Positions 1-5,388 of a stretch of 6,008 nt of DNA are shown here, in pieces. The first letter of the stretch is position 1; each line of letters starts with the position of its first letter. This stretch comes from Clostridia bacterium (lineage in GTDB: Bacteria; Bacillota; Clostridia; Christensenellales; UBA1242). The notes below the pieces were generated by a model that was given only the letters and a program-made list of their open reading frames with translations, was not told where the DNA came from and did no database searches. The position numbers and the translations under genes are program-made. The stretch is taken from positions 1 through 6,008 of the forward strand of contig JAFZXQ010000092.1 in the NCBI GenBank assembly GCA_017616705.1. The letters are read 5' to 3'.

Positions 1-394
1 TAACCTCTCTTGAAACAAGGCTAGCAACTTTTATTTCGCCAACTCCTTTCTTTGTTGCTTTTTCTAGCGCTTCATCATAACTAATTTCTATGTTTGAAGA
101 TAAAACAGAAGCAACGTCTTCTGCGCTTACCACGTCATTTGGCCTAACATAAACGTCATAACAAACTTCATCACTTGCTAAAACAATACCATTTCTATCT
201 GTTATTGAGCCCCTTATTGCTCCTGTTGGCAAATCTCTTAGCCATTGACTGCTTGCTTTTGCTTGAAGAGTTTTGCCCATAATAACCTGAAGATAAAAAA
301 GACGAAACAAAATCAGCGATAAAAAAAAGACTATTAACAAGGCGAATGCTAATAATCTCTTTTGTAAACTAAAGGACGTATATTTAATTTGCAT
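1..394 (-). CDS. Class B penicillin-binding protein (FtsI/SpoVD type), N-terminal part, cut by window edge
   Basis: The first 131 residues of a peptidoglycan transpeptidase are visible; the gene runs off the left edge, so the catalytic SxxK, SxN and KTG motifs cannot be seen. Residues 1-12 are a short cytoplasmic piece with K4, K12 and R13 near the membrane. About 14-38 form one hydrophobic membrane anchor, followed by the start of the extracytoplasmic pedestal domain. The typical class B motif R-G-x-I-x-D-R-N-G-x-x-L-A is complete at residues 61-73. Such enzymes cross-link septal peptidoglycan (FtsI/PBP2b) or spore cortex (SpoVD); the visible part does not separate these, nor show whether a C-terminal PASTA domain exists. 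The ATG is chosen because an AGGAG ribosome site lies 6 nt upstream, overlapping the TAG stop of the ftsL-like gene (9-nt gap), so translation is probably coupled. Its place as fourth gene after mraZ-rsmH-ftsL supports the call. The family call is firm; the exact orthologue is not. Confidence 0.9.
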   Translation of the reverse strand, partial: MQIKYTSFSLQKRLLAFALLIVFFLSLILFRLFYLQVIMGKTLQAKASSQWLRDLPTGAIRGSITDRNGIVLASDEVCYDVYVRPNDVVSAEDVASVLSSNIEISYDEALEKATKKGVGEIKVASLVSREV

Positions 395-403
395 TTTGTT
401 CTC

Positions 404-1048
404 CTAGAACAAACTTGATAAAAACTCACAAAGCCCGTTAAACCAATTGGTTGGGGTTTTTGTTTCAACAACTTCGTCTAGAACCGGTGCGTCAACATAA
501 ACTTCGTTTGTGCTTGTTGCATAAACATATTCGTTGCCGAGGCTGTTTTTAATTGTTTGGTCTGTTCCAAGGTAATTATATTCGCTTTCGAGCTCGTTTA
601 TAACTTGGCTTTCTGCGCTAACTTCTTGAGAAACCTGAGCAATTTGAGCCTTAGCATTTCCTATTGCAACGGCGTTATAAATAACAAACGCAACAAGTAA
701 AGCAAAAACAACGCAAGCAACGCTAAAAGCAATTTTAAGCCTTGGGCTTAAGCTGATTCTTTGCTTTTCATAATTTTCGTTAACTAAAACATTTTCTTTA
801 CGCTTAATTTCAGTTAAACCAGAATTAACAACTCTATAACCAGAGTCAACCTCATTTTCTTCCCTTGAGTTATATTCCCTTTCAACTTCATAAGCAGGCT
901 CATCATCTTCGTCTTCATAAGTATAAGAAGATGGAGTATAAGTTGGGGTGCTAATTTGGTTTACTTCGTCTTCTTGGTCATTATAATATCTGCTTGAAAA
1001 ATAATTAGGCTCTGTTTCAGTTCGAGTTCTTGTTTCAGTTGTAACCAT
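404..1048 (-). CDS. ftsL: FtsL/DivIC-like cell division protein with long acidic N-terminal tail
   Basis: A 214-residue single-pass membrane protein. Residues 1-98 are hydrophilic, acidic and rich in Tyr, Thr and Ser (for example the E/D cluster near 45-50), with no recognisable fold. A basic stretch (R97, R103, K105) precedes one membrane segment at about 106-128. Residues 129-160 have the alternating pattern of a short coiled coil, and a Gly-Asn-containing segment near 161-175 recalls the region after the coiled coil in FtsL/DivIC. The last 14 residues are aromatic and hydrophobic (W202, F203, F209, L210, F214). FtsL proteins are poorly conserved, so the name rests on topology plus position between rsmH and a class B PBP gene. 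In known systems FtsL joins DivIC/FtsB and DivIB/FtsQ to activate septal synthesis by FtsW and its PBP. The start is well fixed: AGGAGGGG (minus strand, 1061-1054) lies 5 nt before the ATG. It begins 59 nt after rsmH. The N-terminal tail is much longer than in most FtsL proteins. Confidence 0.75.
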   Translation of the reverse strand: MVTTETRTRTETEPNYFSSRYYNDQEDEVNQISTPTYTPSSYTYEDEDDEPAYEVEREYNSREENEVDSGYRVVNSGLTEIKRKENVLVNENYEKQRISLSPRLKIAFSVACVVFALLVAFVIYNAVAIGNAKAQIAQVSQEVSAESQVINELESEYNYLGTDQTIKNSLGNEYVYATSTNEVYVDAPVLDEVVETKTPTNWFNGLCEFLSSLF

Positions 1049-1063
1049 ATTTTCCCCTCCTTT

Positions 1064-1092
1064 TTTTGTTTATCCTCTCGTTTTGTTTATCC
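1064..1092. repeat. 12-bp direct repeat in the rsmH-ftsL gap
   Basis: The sequence TTTTGTTTATCC occurs at 1064-1075 and again at 1081-1092, with a 5-bp spacer (17-bp period). On the transcribed strand this reads GGATAAACAAAA twice, just upstream of the strong ftsL ribosome site. It may be a small duplication or a binding site for RNA or protein; nothing in the sequence settles this. Confidence 0.6.
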
Positions 1093-1107
1093 AAAAACTT
1101 GTTTGAG

Positions 1108-2043
1108 TTACTTAATCTTTTCTGCAATTCTTAATTTTGCTGACGAACTTCTTGAATTAACTTTTAGTTCATCAGTTGATGCAATAATTGGTTTGCTGTT
1201 TATTAGTTTTAGTTTGGCGTTGTTTCCCCCACAAACGCAAACCGGAAACTCTGGCGGACATGTGCAGTTAGTTGAAAGCTCTTTAAACATTGTTTTAACA
1301 ATCCTATCCTCGAGGCTGTGGAAAGTTAAAACAACTATTCGCCCTCCCTTGTTTAGATGATTAACTGCTTGGTTGATGGTTTTCCCGATAACATCAAGCT
1401 CGCCGTTAACACAAATCCTTATTGCTTGAAACACTCTTTGAACGCTATCCATCGCGCGTCCCCTAACATTTGGAACGCAAGACATGATTAAATCTCTTAG
1501 TTCAAAGGTTGTTTCAATTGGTTTTTTGCTCCTTGATTCTACTATCTTGTGAGCAACGCGCGGAGCAAATCGTTCCTCACCATAGTCAAATATTATCCTC
1601 TTTAGTTCGCCTTCGCCATAATTATTTACAACAAATTTTGCGTCAAGCTTTTGATCTTGGTTCATCCTCATATCAAGCGGTGAGTTAAACCTAAATGAAA
1701 AACCTCGCGAACCGTTATCTAATTGATAACTCGAAACCCCCAAGTCGATTAAGATGCCATCAATTTTTTCAATTTTTAATTTTTCTAAAATTTTATCGAG
1801 ATTTGAAAAGTTATCTAAAACTAAGGTAACTCTATCTTTATAGGCTTTTAACCTATCGCGGCAAACGGCAATTGCATCTTTGTCTTGATCAATGCCGATT
1901 AATTTTGCTGATTTTGTTCGTTTTAAGATTTCAAGCGAATGACCAGCCCCGCCAATTGTTGCGTCAACATAAATTCCATCTTCTTTAAGGTTAAGCCCAT
2001 CCAAGCACTCATTGAGCATAACCGGAATATGAACGAAATCCAT
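1108..2043 (-). CDS. rsmH: 16S rRNA (cytosine-1402 N4)-methyltransferase RsmH (MraW)
   Basis: A 311-residue SAM-dependent methyltransferase that N4-methylates C1402 of 16S rRNA in the decoding centre. It shows the family signatures in order: H5-I-P-V-M at the N-terminus, the SAM-binding loop D28-A-T-I-G-G-A-G-H35, the acidic strand end G50-I-D-Q-D54, D100-L-G-V-S-S105, the R113-G-F-S-F then D124-M-R-M block, V204-F-Q-A-I-R-I with N213-x-E-L, and H242-S-L-E-D-R247. A cysteine group (C260, C262, C269, C271) matches the C-x-C-P-x(5)-C-x-C pattern seen in many bacterial RsmH proteins. The length is normal (about 310). The start codon overlaps the mraZ stop as TAATG, sharing one base, which suggests translational coupling; an AGGTG sequence about 6 nt upstream, inside the mraZ end, is the likely ribosome site. 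No key residue appears to be missing. The identification is secure. Confidence 0.97.
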   Translation of the reverse strand: MDFVHIPVMLNECLDGLNLKEDGIYVDATIGGAGHSLEILKRTKSAKLIGIDQDKDAIAVCRDRLKAYKDRVTLVLDNFSNLDKILEKLKIEKIDGILIDLGVSSYQLDNGSRGFSFRFNSPLDMRMNQDQKLDAKFVVNNYGEGELKRIIFDYGEERFAPRVAHKIVESRSKKPIETTFELRDLIMSCVPNVRGRAMDSVQRVFQAIRICVNGELDVIGKTINQAVNHLNKGGRIVVLTFHSLEDRIVKTMFKELSTNCTCPPEFPVCVCGGNNAKLKLINSKPIIASTDELKVNSRSSSAKLRIAEKIK

Positions 2044-2468
2044 TAAACACCTAAATTGGCTAAATCACTAGCAAGGCTATCAAAATCACCAGTTGAATAA
2101 TCTTCCCAAACTTCTTCAGCCCAAATCTCAACTCTATTTCCTGCGCCAATGAAAACAATTTGTTTTTTAATTTTGGCATAATCTCTTAATTCTTGTGGAA
2201 TTAAAATTCTGCCTTGGTTATCTTCTTCTGCTTCAAAAGCGCTAGCAAGAAGAAGCCTTAAAGATTTTTGGTTAGCGCTATCAAACATTGCAACATTTTT
2301 TATCTTTGATACAACGCTTTCTTCAAAATCTTCTTTAGTAAAAGCAAAAAGGCAGTTATCGCTTCCCTTGGTAATGATGAATCCAGAACCAAGGCTTGCT
2401 TTAAGCTTAGCAGGAACGCGCATACGCTTTTTTTCATCAATGCTATGTTTATAGGTTCCTATTAGCAT
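2043..2468 (-). CDS. mraZ: Transcriptional regulator MraZ
   Basis: A 141-residue protein of two AbrB/SpoVT-like half-domains, the normal MraZ length. It begins with the typical M-L-I-G-x-Y-x-H and carries both D-x-x-x-R motifs: D11-x-x-x-R15 followed by V-P-A-K, and D83-N-Q-G-R87 followed by I-L-I-P. MraZ forms ring-shaped oligomers that bind short direct repeats upstream of its own gene and regulate the dcw operon. The reading frame stays open upstream to 2564, but I place the start at the ATG at 2468. It follows the purine-rich site GGGAGGGGG (about 5-6 nt spacing), it matches the family N-terminus, and the extension would lie upstream of the proposed promoter. It is first in the operon and overlaps rsmH by one base (TAATG). 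Two perfect-period boxes at 2525-2544 are the likely autoregulatory operator. Confidence 0.96.
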   Translation of the reverse strand: MLIGTYKHSIDEKKRMRVPAKLKASLGSGFIITKGSDNCLFAFTKEDFEESVVSKIKNVAMFDSANQKSLRLLLASAFEAEEDNQGRILIPQELRDYAKIKKQIVFIGAGNRVEIWAEEVWEDYSTGDFDSLASDLANLGV

Positions 2469-2498
2469 AATTAGCCCCCTCCCTTTTACTACAATTGC

Positions 2499-2527
2499 AT
2501 TATAAAACACCCTGTTCTTAATTTCAA
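2499..2527 (-). promoter_or_regulatory. SigA-type promoter of the mraZ-rsmH-ftsL-PBP operon
   Basis: On the minus strand a TTGAAA (-35, positions 2527-2522) is followed after exactly 17 bp by a perfect TATAAT (-10, 2504-2499). Transcription would start near 2492, giving a leader of about 24 nt that carries the mraZ ribosome site. The match to the housekeeping consensus and the position just before mraZ make this the strongest promoter prediction in the window. Confidence 0.8.
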
Positions 2528-2544
2528 CCACTTTTGACCACTTT
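2525..2544 (-). promoter_or_regulatory. Tandem MraZ boxes (proposed operator of the dcw operon)
   Basis: Two directly adjacent 10-bp repeats read AAAGTGGTCA (2544-2535) and AAAGTGGTTG (2534-2525) on the minus strand. They end on the -35 hexamer and overlap it by three bases. MraZ is known to bind direct repeats with 10-bp periodicity upstream of mraZ (TGGGN units spaced by 5 nt in E. coli, AAAGTG-type repeats in Mollicutes). The sequence, period and position all fit, and the overlap with -35 would suit repression. The protein-DNA contact itself is inferred. Confidence 0.72.
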
Positions 2545-2550
2545 TTTAAC

Positions 2551-2578
2551 AAAGTTTTTAACAACTGTTAACAACTTT
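2551..2578. repeat. Imperfect 13-bp inverted repeat upstream of the mraZ operator
   Basis: AAAGTTTTTAACA (2551-2563) is matched by the reverse complement of 2566-2578, AAAGTTGTTAACA, with one mismatch and a 2-bp centre. The same DNA is also a 10-bp tandem repeat, TAACAACTGT and TAACAACTTT (2559-2568 and 2569-2578), which resembles the proposed MraZ boxes. It is AT-rich and lies between the upstream terminator and the promoter. On the plus strand five T's follow, but no plus-strand gene reads towards it, so a regulatory site is more likely than a terminator. Its function is unknown. Confidence 0.5.
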
Positions 2579-2622
2579 TTCGACATCTTTAGTAAATCCC
2601 CCATTTTTTCTAGCATTAAGGC

Positions 2623-2650
2623 CAATAAAAAAAGTGGTTAAACCACTTTT
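2623..2650 (-). terminator. Intrinsic terminator after the metallophosphoesterase gene
   Basis: Read on the minus strand, AAAAGTGGTT (2650-2641) and AACCACTTTT (2639-2630) form a near-perfect hairpin (realistically an 8-bp stem with a 5-nt loop). It is followed at once by further T's (TTTATTGG). It begins 34 nt after the TAA at 2685 and separates the engB-phosphoesterase pair from the mraZ operon. The arms contain AAAGTGGTT, the same core as the MraZ boxes. Confidence 0.82.
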
Positions 2651-2684
2651 CAAACATTTGTTTTGTTGACTTTTACCAAAAAAA

Positions 2685-3386
2685 TTATATTTTTATTAAA
2701 ACCGGTGTGTGTTTAATTTGGTCCGTAGCCGTCAAATAATAAGTTATTCCATCTTTAACTTGAACTAGCGGCATATTAACCTGTTTGCCGTGAAGATGGC
2801 CAAAAACAACGGCGTCAACTTTATGCTCTTTAAATTGAGCAGTAAACCCATTATCATCTTTGTTATAGTTAAAAGGCGGATAATGAAATAAGCAAATAAC
2901 CTTATCTCCCTCTTGCCTTTGCTTTTCCATATCAGCTAATGTTAAGCCAAGCCTAATAACTTCGCGATCATAAATCTTTTGATCTTCTTTTGTTAAAGGC
3001 TTGTTATGTTCGCTAACCTGCCAACCCCTTGTTCCACAAAAAATAACGTTGCCAATTTTAACGCTGTTATTTTGAAGAGCAATAATATTTTTAGGTAAAA
3101 CTTGTTTAACTTTTGCTAAACTTTGCCACCATAATTCATGGTTACCCTTAATGATAATTTTAGTTCCGTTAAGTTCGCTGAGCCACTCAAGGTCTGGAAT
3201 GGCTTCTTCAAGTTTAAGCGCCCAACTAATATCGCCGGCAACCAAAACAACGTCGTTTTTACCGACTTTTTTTTGCCAATTCTCTTTAATCTTTGATTGA
3301 TAATCGCTCCAATTATCACCAAAGATATCCATTGGCTTATCGCAAGCATTACTTAAATGAAGGTCACTAAGCGCCCAAATCTTCAT
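2685..3386 (-). CDS. Calcineurin-like metallophosphoesterase
   Basis: A 233-residue cytoplasmic protein of the calcineurin-like phosphoesterase superfamily with all five metal/phosphate motifs: D8-L-H10, G51-D52, G81-N82-H83-E84, H168 (in F-H-Y-P-P), and G196-H197-L-H199. These residues normally hold two divalent metals for phosphoester hydrolysis. The pattern after the motifs (D-I-S-W at 52-55, F-H-Y-P-P-F) resembles the uncharacterised bacterial group annotated as predicted phosphohydrolases (COG1768-like), whose substrate I do not know. There is no signal peptide or membrane segment. The ATG lies 20 bp inside the end of engB, with an AGGAG site 6 nt upstream within engB, so it is probably translated after engB as part of the same transcript. 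An intrinsic terminator follows the stop. The family assignment is firm; no specific function should be read into it. Confidence 0.9.
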   Translation of the reverse strand: MKIWALSDLHLSNACDKPMDIFGDNWSDYQSKIKENWQKKVGKNDVVLVAGDISWALKLEEAIPDLEWLSELNGTKIIIKGNHELWWQSLAKVKQVLPKNIIALQNNSVKIGNVIFCGTRGWQVSEHNKPLTKEDQKIYDREVIRLGLTLADMEKQRQEGDKVICLFHYPPFNYNKDDNGFTAQFKEHKVDAVVFGHLHGKQVNMPLVQVKDGITYYLTATDQIKHTPVLIKI

Positions 3387-3966
3387 TACTATCTCCTAAT
3401 ATTTGATAAATTTTATCAATAACAGCATTTCTTCCCTCGCCAGTTTCGGCGCTTGAAAGAATTATATCGCTTGCGCCAACTTTAAGCGCACGCGCGATAA
3501 CGAGCTTATTTTTCTCTCTTTCGCTCTTTTTTATTTTATCAACTTTTGTTGCAACAATAATTACCCTATCATTAAATGAATAAAGCCATTCTATCATCTG
3601 TTTATCTTTTTCGCTTGGCTCGTGACGAACATCAACAAGCATAATTGTTAATTTAACACGATTTGCTGCAAGATAATCATTAATCATCTTTGCCCAAACG
3701 TTTTGTTCGGCTGTTGAAGCCTCAGCATAACCATAACCTGGCAAATCAACAAGCATAAACTTATCGTCAGCGTTAAACAAGTTAATTAGCCTTGTTCGCC
3801 CTGGCGTTTTGCTAGTTTTAGCAAGTTTACCATTTCGCCCAAGCATATTAATAAAACTAGATTTTCCAACATTACTTCTGCCAACTAAACACACTTCGCT
3901 AAGTGTGTTTTTAATTTGGCTAACCGAACTAGCCGATTGAACAAATGTTAAATTCTTTATATCCAC
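3367..3966 (-). CDS. engB: Ribosome-biogenesis GTPase EngB (YsxC/YihA)
   Basis: A 199-residue TRAFAC-class GTPase needed for late assembly of the 50S subunit in bacteria where it has been studied. G motifs in order: G1 G29-R-S-N-V-G-K-S36, G2 in T54-P-G-R-T58, G3 D74-L-P-G-Y-G79, G4 T140-K-V-D143, and G5 near S171-S-A-E-T-G176. The length is normal (about 195-200). The start is GTG at 3966: the N-terminus then aligns with the usual short lead-in to G1, and an in-frame TAA lies only 9 nt upstream, so no longer form exists. The start lacks a normal Shine-Dalgarno site; AAAGG sits one base from the GTG, too close to work. It follows clpX by 62 nt, across a terminator, and its last 20 bp overlap the phosphoesterase gene. 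In Bacillus and many clostridia lon genes sit between clpX and engB; here they do not. Confidence 0.96.
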   Translation of the reverse strand: MDIKNLTFVQSASSVSQIKNTLSEVCLVGRSNVGKSSFINMLGRNGKLAKTSKTPGRTRLINLFNADDKFMLVDLPGYGYAEASTAEQNVWAKMINDYLAANRVKLTIMLVDVRHEPSEKDKQMIEWLYSFNDRVIIVATKVDKIKKSEREKNKLVIARALKVGASDIILSSAETGEGRNAVIDKIYQILGDSNEDLGA

Positions 3967-3972
3967 GCCTTT

Positions 3973-4001
3973 ATTTTAACAAAAGTTAATATATTTTGCA
4001 A
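3973..4001 (-). promoter_or_regulatory. Candidate promoter for engB
   Basis: Minus-strand TTGCAA (4001-3996) is followed after 17 bp by TAAAAT (3978-3973). Only six bases then separate the -10 element from the GTG start, so transcription would begin at or within a base or two of the start codon and give a leaderless message. A rival -10, TATATT (3993-3988), would allow a leader of about 15 nt but has only a poorly spaced -35 (TTGCTT, 19 bp). A promoter is expected here because a terminator lies upstream. Confidence 0.45.
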
Positions 4002-4030
4002 CAAAAAAAGAAAAGCAACTGCTTTTCTTT
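4001..4030 (-). terminator. Intrinsic terminator of clpX
   Basis: On the minus strand AAAGAAAAGC (4030-4021) and GCTTTTCTTT (4016-4007) form a 10-bp stem with an AGTT loop, followed by a further TTTTG. The hairpin begins on the last bases of the clpX stop codon (4031-4029), so termination abuts the gene. Only three pairs are G-C, so some read-through into engB is possible. Confidence 0.72.
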
Positions 4031-5324
4031 ATGCGCTAACGGCTTTTGAATCACCACTATCGCTATTTTCTTCAACTCTAACAAACTCACAAACGACTTC
4101 GTTTTCATCTTCATCGCTTTTCTTAACGATAACTTTTTTAATTGTTTTATCGCTTGGAACTTGATACATCAAAGGAAGCATTGTTTCTTCAAGGATGCTT
4201 CTAAGGCCCCTTGCGCCCGTTTTAAGTTTTATTGCCTTTTGAGCAAAACAAGTTATTGCTTCGCGCTCAAATTCAAGAGTTACGTTATCAAGGCTCAACA
4301 TTTTTTCATATTGCTTAGTTAAAGCGTTTCTTGGCTCAGTTAAAATTCTTTCAAGCGCTCTCTCATCAAGGTTTTCAAGGCTAACTGTTACCGGAACCCT
4401 TCCTATAAACTCAGGGATTAACCCAAACTTAATTAAGTCATGTGGTTCAACATATTTTAAAATCTCGCCTGATTCAAGTTCTTTCTTTGTTTTAACGTTT
4501 CCACCAAAACCAAGTCCAGAAGCGCTTATTCTCTTTTGTATTATTGATTCAAGGCCAACAAATGCGCCACCACAAATAAACAAAATATTAGTTGTGTCAA
4601 TTGAAATACATTCTTGGTTAGGATGCTTTCTTCCGCCTTGAGGAGGAACGCTAGCAACCGTTCCCTCTAAGATTTTAAGAAGACTCTGTTGAACGCCTTC
4701 GCCAGAAACGTCCCTTGTTATTGAAACGTTTTCACTTTTCCTAGCAATCTTATCTATTTCGTCAATATAAATTATTCCGCGTTCTGCCTTTTTAATGTCA
4801 TAATCGGCGGCTTGAATTAGTTTAAGCAAAATATTTTCAACGTCATCACCAACATAACCCGCTTCGGTTAGCGTTGTTGCATCAGCGCTAGCAAATGGAA
4901 CGTCAAGAATCTTAGCAAGTGTTCTTGCAATAAGCGTTTTACCGCAACCTGTTGGACCAAGCATTAAAACATTACTCTTTTCAAGCTCAACGTCGTCATT
5001 TTTGTTTTTAGCCTTTGCGCTATAATTAATTCTTTTATAATGGTTATAAACGCTAACAGCCAAAACCTTTTTAGCCTGGTCTTGCCCAATGATATATTTA
5101 TCAAGCGCATCTTTAATTTCTTCTGGGCGTGGAAGATCAAGGGGCTTTTGTTTGTTTCTGTTTTGCTCCTCTGCCTTCAAAATTGCCTTACAAATTTCAA
5201 CGCAATCTTCACAAATTGAAACAGTCCCATTTGGGTTTTCAATCATTCTTGTTACTTCTTCACGTTTTCTTCCACAAAAAGCACAACTATCTTGTTTTGG
5301 TTTGTTGTTTTCGTTCTCGCTCAT
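4029..5324 (-). CDS. clpX: ATP-dependent Clp protease ATP-binding subunit ClpX
   Basis: A 431-residue AAA+ unfoldase that recognises, unfolds and feeds proteins into ClpP. The N-terminal zinc domain has C14-x2-C17 and C38-x2-C41. The AAA+ core shows Walker A G123-P-T-G-C-G-K-T130, Walker B I184-I-Y-I-D-E-I-D191, pore loop 1 G156-Y-V-G159, the R232-K-H234 pore loop, the ClpP-docking tripeptide L271-G-F273, and the sensor-2 motif G370-A-R-G-L-R375. Walker A has Cys where Ser is more usual. The C-terminal tail after about 400 is acidic. The frame stays open upstream to a TTG at 5351, but that lies in a hairpin arm. The ATG at 5324 has an AGGAG site 5 nt upstream and gives the usual short lead to the zinc finger. 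It follows clpP by 64 nt and ends in a terminator. Confidence 0.97.
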   Translation of the reverse strand: MSENENNKPKQDSCAFCGRKREEVTRMIENPNGTVSICEDCVEICKAILKAEEQNRNKQKPLDLPRPEEIKDALDKYIIGQDQAKKVLAVSVYNHYKRINYSAKAKNKNDDVELEKSNVLMLGPTGCGKTLIARTLAKILDVPFASADATTLTEAGYVGDDVENILLKLIQAADYDIKKAERGIIYIDEIDKIARKSENVSITRDVSGEGVQQSLLKILEGTVASVPPQGGRKHPNQECISIDTTNILFICGGAFVGLESIIQKRISASGLGFGGNVKTKKELESGEILKYVEPHDLIKFGLIPEFIGRVPVTVSLENLDERALERILTEPRNALTKQYEKMLSLDNVTLEFEREAITCFAQKAIKLKTGARGLRSILEETMLPLMYQVPSDKTIKKVIVKKSDEDENEVVCEFVRVEENSDSGDSKAVSA

Positions 5325-5342
5325 AAAAACTCCTAATTTAAG

Positions 5343-5371
5343 TAAAAACAAATGGCAAAACTGCCATTTGT
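5343..5371 (-). terminator. Hairpin plus T-run between clpP and clpX (terminator or attenuator)
   Basis: On the minus strand ACAAATGGCA (5371-5362) pairs perfectly with TGCCATTTGT (5357-5348) across a GTTT loop. Further T's follow (GTTTTTAC), ending 18-20 nt before the clpX start codon. The form is that of an intrinsic terminator. It would lower clpX transcription relative to clpP unless clpX has its own promoter. A weak candidate, TTTACG (5408-5403) with 18 bp to TATAAA (5384-5379), lies just upstream and would place the hairpin in the clpX leader. Confidence 0.7.
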
Positions 5372-5388
5372 CTTATGTTTTATAGTTA

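Noticed and set aside
441..452. Perfect 12-bp palindrome AACCAATTGGTT near the end of ftsL, followed by a G/T run
   Set aside because: It lies in coding sequence, has no realistic loop, and the minus-strand transcript lacks a T-run after it; a chance palindrome is the simplest reading.
1103..1360. Plus-strand open frame antisense to rsmH
   Set aside because: It lies wholly opposite a certain gene, has no ribosome site and gives no recognisable protein; it is a shadow frame.
2469..2564. N-terminal extension of MraZ by 32 residues
   Set aside because: It would begin upstream of the consensus promoter and operator; the ATG at 2468 has the ribosome site and the family N-terminus.
3116..3349. 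Minus-strand open frame inside the phosphoesterase gene
   Set aside because: It is in an alternative frame of a gene whose catalytic motifs are all in the main frame; there is no sign of a separate product.
5325..5351. N-terminal extension of ClpX from a TTG
   Set aside because: The TTG is in the hairpin arm and T-run, has no ribosome site, and the ATG at 5324 is well placed behind AGGAG.
5089..5385. Plus-strand open frames antisense to clpX (also 5129-5326)
   Set aside because: Both are antisense to the zinc-domain part of clpX, overlap each other in different frames and show only composition-driven Ser/Phe/Leu-rich sequence.
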